Source: Sisyra terminalis
Lineage: Eukaryota > Arthropoda > Insecta > Neuroptera > Sisyridae
Assembly (NCBI GenBank): GCA_958496175.1
Contig: OY292275.1
Span: 45,275,701-45,339,700, forward strand
Direction of reading: 5' to 3'
Length of the DNA stretch: 64,000 nt
This document shows, piece after piece, positions 35,291 through 46,739 of this stretch (positions within the stretch are counted from its first letter, which is position 1; every line of letters starts with the position of its first letter). Position numbers and translations under genes: made by a program. Under the pieces are notes generated by a model. The model was not told the origin of the DNA and made no database searches. It saw only the letters and a program-made list of their open reading frames with translations.

Positions 35291-38200
35291 CAGGAAAGAC
35301 AATAAGCCCTGAGGTAGCAAGTGTTGAGGCACCATTAACCACATGCTGGAATTTCAAACTAATTGAAAAAAAAACTTTAATTTGTATGCCACTTGCGTGA
35401 AATAATATGAATAAAACACCTGGATTTGTGGGTAAGCGATTCAGAGCTTTTGCATCACGGTAACGCATTTTTTCACATATCGTTGTTTGTTCGGGATTTT
35501 TTGGTGAAGGATAGTATCATTATTATGTCTTAGCAACTGTATTTATCTAATTTGGTCCTCCGAAGCATTTTGCTGTCCCCAAAACTGATGATTATCTGGA
35601 TTAAGATGGCAAAGAACGTGTTGCTCAAAAAAGCTCAAAACTCTGCCAAAAGGCGTAACTAAAAACTTTGTTTCGGTTATATCTACGTAAGATAAGTTGA
35701 AAGGGAACATTGACGATATTTACGAATAAGTAAATACTTTTCGATTGAAATATACAGTCACCTTATTCTTTGATTATTCTTCGAATTGCGCCAAAAACTT
35801 GCACCACTGTATTGATGAAAAATCACAAAATTGTTTTGTGTTTTTATATATGAGGTCAAGAAAAAAACATGAATTTTGGTTCTATTCCTTTAATACTTTT
35901 CTTTAGCGATGCTTATCCCTGAACAAATCCTTACTGTTGATATTTTTTTCTTCATTGTTCTTCTTAGTGAATTAAGGGTACAAAATCTTCTTGTACTAAC
36001 AAAAAAGCAATTTTCTTTCTTTAATAAGTATGCCATTTTTTCACTTAAAATAAAGCTCTCTTCTCTTTGCTTCCTTTATTGCATAGTTGATTTAGGTAAT
36101 TACGAGCATAGAAATCACGAGTTTATTTAATTTACTTATTTATAGCGTTTACATTGGCAACTACTTGTTTTTAAATAAAATGTTTGCACTTAATGCTTAA
36201 TGCACTTTAATACGAGAATAAAAAAGAGTTTGAGAAGGCTTCAGGTACCGAAGTTTTTTTTTTGAAAGTAACAAGAATTGATGTAAAACGAAATTAATTA
36301 ACAAATATAATATAATTTTAAAGCTTTAAAATACATAAATAAGCTTTGCTAGAACTTTGGCCTAAAATAAGTACATAACTGTCTATTTTTTTTAACAAAA
36401 TCTGCATAGTGTTGTAATAAGAGCTTTTGTTCCATTGGCTTATTGTGGAAGCAATCTCAGTGAACTATTCCTGCTCTTTTTTAAGTCCTGGAGCCTGTGG
36501 GATTCAATTTTTAAGGTCGTCTTGCGGTTTCGCTTTTATTTAAAAAATTTACCGCTAAGTCGTTAGGATGGTTGTTGAGCTTCTGTAGATGCTTTCTGCT
36601 AAGTTTCATCTAAGTTTAGAACAAAAATAATCTAATGGAACAACAACCTGATTTCTATTTCATACTGGTTTGTATAATATCTATCCTTCGATCCGCTACA
36701 TTGATAAATACCAAACTTTTCTGTAATTCTGCGTGTCAAAGTTCAGTAATTATGATGATCCGCTAAACTTCGTGCAGTTGTTTTGACAAACAACTAACAA
36801 TTTTGTTGATTAGAGAATCCATTTTGCGACATCTCAAATTTGTTAATCACTATATTACATTTTGTAATTTTTGGCTATGGAATATTATAATAATTTGATT
36901 ATGTATTTAAAGCTTTTAAAGTGTAACTTCTGGAAGCACTCATATCCAAATGAAGTGATTCGGTTTTACCCATACAGCAGTGTGACGCTTATTCAGCCCA
37001 TGCTTAAATATGGAGAATAATTTGTGTCGCCTCAAAATAATGGTGACATCTTCATGAGCCATAATTAAGCATGGTCGACACACCAATGAATTCATTTGCA
37101 ACAATTTATTTTCTAATATTATAATGTTCATCGTATCACGGCTCATATAATGTGCACAATTTACAAACAACAATAGCATTTCTCATTCCACGCCGAATAT
37201 TTAAACTAATTTATACACAGATTAGTTTTGTTTAGTTGACAAATTTCGAATTCGTGAGCGAAATCGTTTCACATATCGGTTGATTTAAAACTATGCTCTT
37301 ATACCGAAGGGGGCAGAGGGGCAATCGTTAGTGTTTCGCTACCAAAATTATTGCATCACTCAATTTTTATCTTATGCAACCCAATTTCGGTTGTTTTCAC
37401 AAATAAATCGACGTCATTAACGTTTATTGTGAAACAAAACGTTTGGTACGACCGAAAATTTTATTGAAATCCGATACTTAATTGATTTTCACGATACTAA
37501 ATTATATTAGGTATGGTTCAATTGGCGAATAATCACAATCATTAATTTCTAAATTAAATATTCAAAATGTTTAAAACTACTGATTTTAATATACTTCACC
37601 CATTCTAAGTTTATTTCCATTTTTTCCGTGTGTCTTTAAGAAAACTATTTCGTAAATGGTTATTTGTTCTTATTTATTTTTACTGTTAAAAATAGTCATA
37701 AAATATAATATGGAAAAATCGAGCAAATATAATATTTGAATTTTAGCAAAAAGCGTGATAGTTTCACATTGCTATTTTCTGCAAAATAAAAAATATTTAC
37801 GACAAATACTTTTTTTTTTCCGAAAAAAAAAGCACACAATTGCTTTTATTTACATTTGTACTTTTTTTAAGGACCTGTATTTTTCATGTTAATTAATCAA
37901 AGGCGTTTTGTTAAATTAAAAATAAAAGTTTTTTTTTTTATTTCACGTAATGCAGGCATTCCAATGACCCTTATGCACTAATATGTTTTGTGATGCATTG
38001 GCTGGATGTGAATGAGGGTTGTTTCGGTTAACGTATTATGCAAGTGCATTTGCTCTATCAAATCGCATATATAATCAACGTTGTTCATTTTAAATCGAAT
38101 ACATTGCGACTTGTGAATACTTTATGATCGTAATTAACGTTATCATTATTAAACATTTTGATGTTGAATTGGACACAATGTTCAGATTTGGACACTAATT

Positions 38201-38730
38201 GTAAGTTGATTATGATGTTTGACGAATATTTTATCGACTTAATTAATCAAACGATAAAACATTTTTGAAAGGAAATGCCAGATATGGTTTATAAAGTTGA
38301 TTTGTTTTGTGAAAAATTATAATTCACGTTTAATATTTTTTAATAAGGTTTCTCGCTTTTTTTGATATTGCATTAATGTTTTGTTCATTGTTTAGGTCTG
38401 TTATCGCTATTGTATATCCTTAAAATATGGTATAGCTCAATTATAAGTCGGTAATTACTTTATGATGGTATACTTGATTTTAGGATACTTCGTTGAAGTT
38501 CAGTATTTTCACTCATGGATATCCATAATTCAATGATATATATTTATCCGACACATATTATTATTCATAGGAGAAAATACGCACATTTTCTCTATCCTTC
38601 GGATAAAATTTCGTCTACAAGATAAATGCCACTATATCTAGATGTGAAAATGTTGTCTTTAAGTGTCATAAAATGATCAACAACGATGCGCTGAATGGAA
38701 AAGATAACCAAAAATACGTAAAAGTTTTAC
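35291..38730. other. AT-rich intergenic DNA, nothing recognised
   Basis: No open frame with family resemblance. The open frames at 35259-35468 (-), 35909-36130 (+) and 36940-37179 (-) look random. Confidence 0.3.
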
Positions 38731-38892
38731 CTTTTCGTTTCTTTATGATTTTTTTTAGGCAAAACTGGGAAATTTGACCTATAACATCGTTCATAGGGTC
38801 TTTCAGACCTTCAGAAAGATTTAAATAGTTTGGTAATGCTTGTTGTATTTCTTCTTGTAATAATTTTCTTTTGACTGGCGTAGCATTTGACA
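38731..38892 (-). CDS. Candidate exon of an unknown gene
   Basis: On the - strand a polypyrimidine tract and ...gataaatag (ending 38893) precede 162 bp of open frame. That frame encodes SNATPVKRKLLQEEIQQALP, then LNLSEGLKDPMNDVIG and CLKKIIKKRK. A donor-like AG|GTAAAA follows at 38730. The peptide has the balanced composition of a real helical protein, unlike most open frames in this window. I recognise no family, and no partner exons are evident. It might also be a transposon remnant. Confidence 0.3.
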
Positions 38893-39125
38893 CTATTTAT
38901 CGTCCATTAATAATTAAAAAAAAATTCAATGGTCATATACAAACGTTGCTATTGCTTGGTTTGAATGTGGTTTGGAAAGTGTTGAATTTCTTTTATTTTA
39001 AAATCGATTACCAATAATCGATTGTTAATCGAATTTCAAAACTAAAAGTCGATTCTTAACAATTATTTTTTCCATGGTACCATCAGTTGTTATTTAGAAG
39101 TGCAATGTAGAATCATATAAACAAG
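38893..39125. other. Spacer, nothing recognised
   Basis: AT-rich. It contains a run of related phrases (aatcgattaccaataatcga) near 39002-39035. Confidence 0.3.
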
Positions 39126-40160
39126 GAGGATTTCTCTATGCTTATTAGTATGCGTTTAAATATTTCTGTTAGGCTTTTATGGATTGAATTTTGATGCGAT
39201 TTTTTATTTTTATGTTGAAATATTTTGCTTAAAAACCTCTAAATGTTAATGATTTTGGTATTGATCGATGCAGAATATTTCAAAAAATACGTTGCTAGTT
39301 CCCCAAAAAAAGTTCATTTCTTAAAAAAGAGATGTCGCGAGTTGATTGCGATCACGTATAACTTTCTCCGTTATCACTGTAGTAAGCAGAGCTGTTAGAA
39401 AAAAGAATTTTAGTTTCTTTAAAGTATCTAAGACACTATTTCTTAATTAGTTCATTTATTTTTTCCAAAAAATAACTAGTATCTTAAATACTTTTTAAAG
39501 GGAACTGTATCTTGTATCTTAGAAAGTATCTTTGTTAATATCGAAAAGTAACTTAGATACCGAAATACCGATAGATTAGGTACAGAATTTTATTGTTTTG
39601 TTCTATAAGATTCAATGTATATATATTAATCCATTGTTTTAAAGTGTGATGTGTTTACAAGGGATTTGGCAAACATATTTCCTTTTCTCTTAAATTAATA
39701 GATAAGAAATACATTATCTGATTACCAAAGAACTTTACCGAATATGCTACGAAACTTAGTACATACATAATGTACAAAATAACTTAAAATAAGTATTAAA
39801 ATTCCTTTTTTAAAAGTAACTTGATACTTCTAGATCTTAATATCTTTAGATACTTTTAAAAAAGTAACATATATTGTATTTAAATACTTTTCTAAGTATC
39901 TTTGAAAGCTCTGGTTCTTCTTAATCTCTTCTTCTTTTTCTTTTCACTAGGGGCTTTTCATAAGAGTTCGTCTTGTAATGAAAGTTTTGGTAGCAAGCAG
40001 TTAAAATTGCGCAACGATTTTAAACTCCGTTAATAAGCCTCAAATTTTCTTGAAATTTTACAGAGATATGACTAATAGTCCATTATCAGTAATATTAATT
40101 TCAATTTTTTCTCATTACTTTTGATTTTCTTCTAAACAACTTTAAGTAAAACTGGGATCG
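39126..40160 (+). repeat. Dispersed repeat, copy 2, split by an insertion
   Basis: 39126-39375 and about 40000-40160 match 22272-22690 in order and strand. The middle is replaced by about 620 bp, most of which is the hAT-like element at 39387-39913. Confidence 0.7.
39387..39913. mobile_element. hAT-like MITE nested in the dispersed repeat (527 bp)
   Basis: The ends CAGAGCTGTTAGAAA and (opposite strand) CAGAGCTTTCAAAGA form short imperfect terminal inverted repeats. The interior repeats the motif agtatctt/aagatact many times on both strands. No target duplication is clear (flanks gtagtaag and gttcttct), so the hAT assignment rests on the CAG ends only. Confidence 0.6.
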
Positions 40161-40559
40161 TTTTTGGTATTATTAAAACAGAGATGTGCAATTCATTCTT
40201 TATGTACTACCTTTCCTACATTTTATAGAACAATTAGCTTATATCCATTAGCCTTTATTTCCCATCACCAATTTGGAGTGTGAATATAAAGAAATGCCCT
40301 TTCAAATCAAAAACCATCAATGAAGTTTCAACAAATAAGAGGCTTAAGGTGCATTTATTATTGTAGCTAGTTTTCGTTCAAAATATTTTTTTGTAAAAAA
40401 ATGGATAAAATTTTAACAGAATAATTACTCTATAAGTTCCTCTATAAGTTTACAACAATTTGCCTTTGTAGAAATCAATGTATAATAGGAAATACGAGTA
40501 CTAACTATTTACCATTTTCTTCTATAATTTTGTCTTTCTTCGGCAAGTATATTCGTGCA
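40161..40559. other. Intergenic DNA, nothing recognised
   Basis: AT-rich. A short direct duplication of ctctataagtt occurs near 40428-40450. Confidence 0.3.
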
Positions 40560-40679
40560 GTGTATACAATATATAGGATATATTGCGGTCCAATTTATCT
40601 AGTATAATTTAATGTAATAATATATAAAAATCATACCATAAACATAAATTTGAACAGAAGTTCAAATAAAAATATTCGT

Positions 40680-40735
40680 GACGTATTGCCCAGATATGTA
40701 TTTCGATTGCCAAGCAATCTTCCTCAGTGGTCGTC
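40680..40735 (-). ncRNA. Hammerhead ribozyme, type I, apparently intact
   Basis: On the - strand, 5' to 3': GACG, A, CCA (stem I, 5' side, 40735-40728); CTGAGGA core (40727-40721); one extra A (40720); GATTGC-TTG-GCAATC stem II (40719-40705); GAA (40704-40702); ATA-CA-TAT stem III (40701-40694); C at 40693 (cleavage position 17); TGG; GCAATA internal loop; CGTC (stem I, 3' side, ends 40680). All three stems pair without mismatch. The extra A after CUGANGA has a precedent in a viroid hammerhead. Predicted cleavage is between 40693 and 40692. Activity is inferred, not shown. Confidence 0.75.
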
Positions 40736-40800
40736 AAGTAGCTTGGATCACTCCGTAACTGCTTTGTGATGATTCACAAAATAATCACAAAGCAGTTACT

Positions 40801-40860
40801 TGACGACCACTGAGGAAGATTGCTTGGCAATCGAAATACGTCTCTAGGCAATACATCACG
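40801..40860 (+). ncRNA. Hammerhead ribozyme copy in the right arm, decayed
   Basis: The core CTGAGGA (40809-40815), stem II GATTGC-TTG-GCAATC and GAAA are unchanged. Stem III is broken (ATACGTCT in place of ATACATAT) and stem I is weakened (CATC for CGTC, TAGG for TGG). It is probably inactive. Confidence 0.6.
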
Positions 40861-40977
40861 AATATTTTTGTTTGAACTTTTGTTCAAATTTATGTTTATG
40901 TTATGATTTTTATATATTATTATATTAAATTATACTACATAAATTGGACCGCAATATATCCTATATATTGTATACAC

Positions 40978-43900
40978 AGTATAACTGTTCAAAGTCAGCG
41001 AAAAAATCTTATTTTGATTATATTCGTGCTGTTTTTGATTTGTCGATTGCTATACAGTCTAAAAATGGAAAAAAATCTCAGAAAAATTATTTGATTTTGA
41101 TTATTTACAGTGAAATTTCCACTTGAACAACTATGCATGTATTTTCTGTTTCAAAATAATTGATTGATTATTTTATTTATATAATATATTTCATACGTCT
41201 TTGCATTCTCAATGAAGAGAAATTATTAATTATAATTTATGTAAAGAAAAACAAGCAGTTGAATGAAGAACTCTTCGGCAAACTTTCTTTGAAAAGTTGT
41301 TACTTTTTTAATGATTGGGATTATATACGACGCGACTTAGGTATGATGTCTCTATTCATTACAAGAGTGCTCATTCCATTTGAATGGCTTTACTTTTTTC
41401 CTCTTCGTTAAAACTAATATTGCAAAAGCTTTTAAAAATGTTCCATTTATTGTTTCGTTTTTCTTAAAACTTTTTTTTAATGAAATTAGTTGAAATAAAC
41501 TTATAATTAATAATTATAATATTGAAATAAGCAAGGGAAAGGAAAAGTTTTGTTTTCTTTTAAAAAAAAAATAAAGTACCTAGTCGTTATAATATAGGCG
41601 AGACTTGCGACATAAAATTTTATTTTGTTTTTCAATAAAGGATTTTAAAGTAATTAAAAATTAGTAATTTTGTATTGAAAATTATTGCTGACACTTCGTT
41701 ATTTCTTGAAGTATATTTTTTTTTTAAATTATAACAGTTTGAAAAGTCTAACAGTTTTAACCGTCTAAACCTATTTCTCCGTTAAATAACGTCAATTGAT
41801 TTGTGAATAAAATAACACACTCGTTAATTCTTTTTGGAAGCTCATCAATCTAATAGATCAAAATAGTAGAAAATTTGAACCTTCCAATTCAGGTTTAAAC
41901 GTAATGGAGCTGAATAAAACCCTGAGGACATTGTTGATTTTGAACTTGAAACCTTTCAACCCTTCAAAACAATACACTTATTGTTTCGTTCAGTATTCAG
42001 TTTAGCCAATTGTTAAAAAAAACCTTATATTTTTTAAACTTTGTTCTCTCGTGTTTTTCAAATTGAATAATTGAATAACATTGGGAAAATGTTAGTATAG
42101 ATAAGACCTGCAATGCTTTGAATTGAAAAAGCCCTCACAGGCAAAGTTCGGTTTACAAGGCTTAGATACAATGTTATTGATTAATTTAAATAATAGAGAG
42201 GCTGGCAAGCGATTACTCATATTATAAAGGATAAAATGTATTGAAAACACGTTCCAGGCTAATTGGGATTGATTCCCCTAGCTTCCAGACGGTTTATATT
42301 TAGCGTTTCCATCACTAGTTTTGAAGCCGGAAGCAATCGCATAAATCTCTTAAATATCAGTAAGAATTGAATGACTTTACATTAAATGCAACTTTTATCC
42401 AGTTAGCATTTGTATTGTGGTGGAAAATTGGCACAATTACTACCTGGTAGGTGGGTGGTGAGTTTACTTTAATTATTTTCACGATAAAAGCCGCCGTTTT
42501 TATATCAATGTCTTATATTTAGATAATTTATTATCCATTAAAAAGGTCGTAAATCATCGCTCGTATAAGAAGAATAGAGATATCTAAATATGCACACATA
42601 TCTGTTGAGGGAAAATGGTGTTGGTCGACGTAGATTTTGAATTAAGAGATAAAAGGCAAGCAAAGTGAAAATAACGATCAAAGTTCACTTATATCTATAT
42701 AGTTAACGATAGAAGTTGTGTTTGCAGAAAATTAAGCCCGTTTCTTCCCCTCCCCGTCGTTTCCTGTCTATTCCTTTGCCTCCCCATCCTTTTTATATGC
42801 CACATATACTTACACGTGTATCTTTGTGTATGCTGCTTGGTGGATAGGAGGTGTAGGTGCACTCTGTTATATATAAGCTTGTAATTAATCAGTTTGTGTA
42901 AGTAATAATTTCATGTAAACATCTTGACATGAAAACCTCACTTATTATTAGAGAACATCGTTTAATGAATGCCGCTCATCAGAATTGCGCTCTTTACGGC
43001 GATTCTTTGCATCGATAGCAACTTTATTCCACTTTGGAAAACTAATACAATGCAACCATTAATAGATTAATGATATTCCAGAAAATTATCTGGAAAACAA
43101 CCCAAAAAAAAAAAAGAAAAAAGAAATCAAGCGAAAGCTCATTTATTCAAGCTTCTTTTAAAAAGTTGACTTGCTAAGCGGTTTTTATTGATTCAGTATG
43201 ATAGCGATTGAAATTGTTGTTGTGTCTATTGAAAATCAGATCCGATCCGATTTGTCTGTAACGAGACAATGTTAATTTTCACCCTGTTGACCTGGATTAG
43301 GCAAGACGGGTGAGGGATGACGTCCGTAGGTTAAACCTTCTCTAATCCATTTACTAGGGAAGGTAGTTGTGTCTACAAATGCGAAAGGATCATGTTGAAT
43401 TGGCCTAATTTCAGCAGATATCAAATGATGTGCTCTCTCCTATTCGTAGTCGTATCTGTCTATTTTGATAAATAAGAAATGGAATTTTTCAAAATTGAAT
43501 TAGCTACATACCTGACGTAAGAGCTTGGGATTTCAGAATTGTAAATATTGAATTTGATGATGTATAAAGTGTACGTGTGAATTGCTGTTTGGATAAATAT
43601 TTTTCAGTACAGATTTTTTCTGTTGAGATTTAAAGGTAAAACATATTGGCTTTGGTACGCCAGAAGCGTGTTGCGTTCTCTTTTTCAGAGTTTCAACTGA
43701 GTTCGATCAATAAAGTTAGAACTATTTTTAGGGGTTAATGGTGTTTTCTTGAGGAAATAAAAGCTCAGAATTCGCAAAATATTAATGAAAAATATAATTA
43801 GTGAATTAATTTCTGGTTACAAATCTTAATTGACTATCAACAAGTAACTGAAATTAGCACCGGATTCAGGAAATCTTCTTCCTTTGATTTCTGAAGGCTT

Positions 43901-44225
43901 CTCTTACTAGTTCATTTACGTAGCGGCGTATAGTAGAAGAACTATTGCGTCATAGCGTTATTTTTAGCTCTATTTGATCAGACCTAAATTGATACTTAAG
44001 AAAACTATTTAAATATAAGCATTGTTGTTGAAAGAAAATACTTGCTTGTAATACTTGCTTTTATGCTTTTGGATCAAAGAATGTAAATTCGATTAATACT
44101 ATCGTTCATGGTTAGTAATCAAATCCGTTAATTTTTTTCAATCTATATTAGGTGCATAGACCGACTTTGAAATGAGATATTAAAAACATTCTTGAAATGA
44201 AACGATTGTTGTTGATAGAAAAAAC
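40978..44225. other. AT-rich intergenic DNA; GC-richer spot at 43270-43400
   Basis: No gene recognised. The block at about 43270-43400 (containing ggcaagacgggtgagggatg) stands out in composition and may be part of an unrecognised transposon. Open frames at 40903-41411 look random. Confidence 0.3.
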
Positions 44226-45249
44226 TTATATATGTATTTTTTTTTTGTGTTTTGTAACGAAAGAATTCAAATTTTGGCAGAATACTTCTGAGATAAATCT
44301 TAGCAGTAAGTCTACAGGATTTCTGTGGATGTTCCTTAGTTCATGTTCATGGGTTTCTGGGGAGATAAGTTGACTTAAGCCGACTGCACACTGTTGTAAT
44401 TTATCATCCTCAGGCTTTGAAGTAATGAAAAAGGACGCATATATTCGTGGGCATCTGGTTGCCAAACATTTTGCTCGCCATTCATTGTTAGTCGTTGTTC
44501 GCTTCCTTCTTGTTTACCACAACCAAAGTAGTAGTAGATTTTATCATTTTCCACTGTATTTTCACGAAGTAATTAGTTTTTTTTTTGTCCGATGGTATTT
44601 CAAATCACACCTAGAGAAGAAAGACTTCTGTAGAAGTTCAGTTTTGTGGTAAAAATGGGAATAAAATTTGGGTTTACATGTCGGTAATTTCCAGAGCTTC
44701 TGTTAACCGGCCGCTAATTGTCGCTGTAAAAAGTTACGTTTTGGCAAGGCTTATTTTGTACAGCGGTAACAAGCGGCTGGCTAACAGAAGCTCTGGAATT
44801 TATCGACATGCAAACCCAAACTTCGTTCGAATTGAACTTCTGTATTGCTTTTTTTTCTCTGGTCTTACTTAAACACTAAGAAAAAGAGGAGGAGAAATCA
44901 GGAGCTTTGTAAAATACTTCCAAAAATTTTTGGTAATGTTTGCACAAGCATACAGAGAAAGAGTAAAGGCAAACAGTTAAGGTTAGTTTGATTGAATACA
45001 TTTTGTTTGCTTTAGTTTGATGGCCTAAAGAGTACTCCCATTTTAATTTTCTTTCTTCCTATTTTTTATTTAAAGATTCTTTTTACTTACCTTTGAGATC
45101 TTTTTCTTGATTTGATTTGCTCATTTTGAGTTAATTTAATATTCCGCTCATTGTAACTCCTATACCTGGTTCTGAACCAATAAATTCCCTATTTGAGCCT
45201 GTTTTTATAATCCGGTCTTCTTCCTCATTGCCTATAATGTCAGTAGGTC
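44226..45249 (-). pseudogene. RNase-H-bearing LINE fragment, decayed, with nested MITE
   Basis: On the - strand, 45249-45133 encodes IIGNEEEDRIIKTGSNREFI then GSEPGIGV. This is the end of the RNase H domain of LINE polyproteins (GNE.AD.LA..GS...FIGPEP..G). The C-terminal part at 44400-44265 reads HELRNIHRNPVDLLLRFISE, nearly identical to the C terminus at 58 kb (HELGNIHRDPVDCLLRFISE). The region between has lost its frame and contains the foldback MITE at 44667-44820. Confidence 0.75.
44667..44820. mobile_element. Foldback MITE, about 62-bp arms
   Basis: The left arm 44667-44728 (tttgggtttacatgtcggta ... ccagagcttctgttaaccgg ... gctgta) matches the right arm 44758-44820 on the opposite strand with several changes. 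The loop is about 29 bp. It sits inside a decayed LINE, so it inserted later. No flanking duplication is obvious. Confidence 0.8.
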
Positions 45250-46564
45250 TTGCAACGTACCTAGTATTATCTTATTGATAATAAACCATAGCTCCAAAAA
45301 TTTGGAGCTATTTTGGTGGTATGAAAGAGCTTTTATTTTTGCTTGTCTACGATTTAGGGGAGAGGTCCTAGGCCATTATAGGTACCGTAGGTACTCATAA
45401 AGTGTAATTGTTCTGAAAACTTTTGAAAGAATTTTCCAAAATTTGAAATATTTTTAATCCGAATCTCGAAGTATTCAAATTTTACAGCTTTATTGTCTTT
45501 CTGTTAGTCGAATTACTTTAGTATTACTTTTGAAAGCAATGCAAAAGGGATTACGAGTATTTCAAATTCGTGATGAATTTGTGATTTTGATTGCTAAAAT
45601 TGAATTTCTTAGATCAATAACTCGTTTAATGTTCATTTGTATGAATTATTGTTTGAGTGGATAGGTATTATTCATGTACCTGAATTGGGTTGATAGGGAG
45701 CTGATAATAGGGAAATTATTTGTTTCGTCAAAGGAAATGATTATCGAAGCGTGGATGTTGAATGCTTAACATTATTGTTATGTTGTACATATCTCGACAA
45801 ATATGTATAGAAGCAATAAGGCCACTTAGGGAAGTTATATAGTTAACAAATTAGGTTGATAATTCACTTAACGATAGAAGCTCCGTCAACTTGGTAATGA
45901 AATTAATTCCGTTGGATAATCATCACTGCATGCGAAAGACAATTACAATAAGAAATTCTCTTGATATTAAAATGCATATGCAGAAAATAAACGTTCCGTT
46001 TCAATTTCTGTGCTTGCTAAAACATATTTTATGGCTATGTAGTTCGTCTTCATTTATATTATCAATCATAAAATGCTGATGTTTATTAATCGTAAAGTGC
46101 TGCTTCATTGAATTCTGAAACAATAAATCGAAATAATATGGAAAGCTTTGGAGAGTATATTTTCAATCTTAATTTTCAAAAAATGAATAAGTTTGTAAAC
46201 AAAAATGTTTTTGTACTACATATGTTTTTGTTTTTTAAGTGTGATGGAAATAAAAATCGATTTATCTTATCAAAATAATGTAGGTATTTGTCATATTTAC
46301 TCTTAACATTAGTGCTGTAACTGCAAACTTTCAATTTTCTCCATTCTATTTTCTTCCCTAGATGTAAATCTTTATTCACTAGTATTAACTAGATCATTTC
46401 CGTATTTTTGTAGAAATTAGCAAAGGAGTTTTGTGACGAAAGAGCATTTGGTGAATAGACTTACTTATTATCAAATTTAAAAATAGCACCCAACAGAACA
46501 AAAGGTCTTATTGCAACACAATGCAGATTGTGCTAAAATTAAAAAAAAACGATACTGTTTTTTT
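45250..46564. other. Intergenic DNA, nothing recognised
   Basis: AT-rich. The first 200 bp next to the RNase H motif may still be LINE-derived, but no motif is readable. Confidence 0.3.
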
Positions 46565-46739
46565 TTCTATAATTGTTATTTATCGTCGCTTTATAACTAC
46601 TAAAGTCTTTAGCGATTCTACGATTGATAAAAATTCGTAATCGAGAAATATCGACAATTTACTCGATACGAGGCTCGAATCCAATATTTACTAGGTAGTT
46701 TTGGAGCGGTCACCTGCACCACTCGGCCACCAGTAGGCT
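46565..46739 (-). repeat. tRNA-derived SINE, copy C
   Basis: On the - strand: GCCTACTGGTGGCCGAGTGG near the 5' end (A box), B box GGATTCGAGCC at 46682-46672, then TATTTCTCGATTACGAATTT and AATCGCTAAAGACTTTAG, ending AAGCGACGATAAATAAC. It aligns along its whole length with copy B. Confidence 0.85.

Larger units (their letters stand above)
40560..40977. mobile_element. Foldback element with two head-to-head hammerhead-ribozyme copies
   Basis: The arms (about 40560-40740 and 40797-40977) are inverted copies with few differences, from the shared outer gtgtatac. Each arm carries AT-rich sequence and a hammerhead-like core. The centre (aactgctttgtgatgattca and its partner) is itself partly palindromic. 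The left arm has about 15 extra bases (agcttggatcactcc region). The phrase TATATTCGTGC occurs outside both ends, at 40549-40559 and 41019-41029. The core type is known from Penelope-like retroelements. No coding region is present. Confidence 0.8.
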
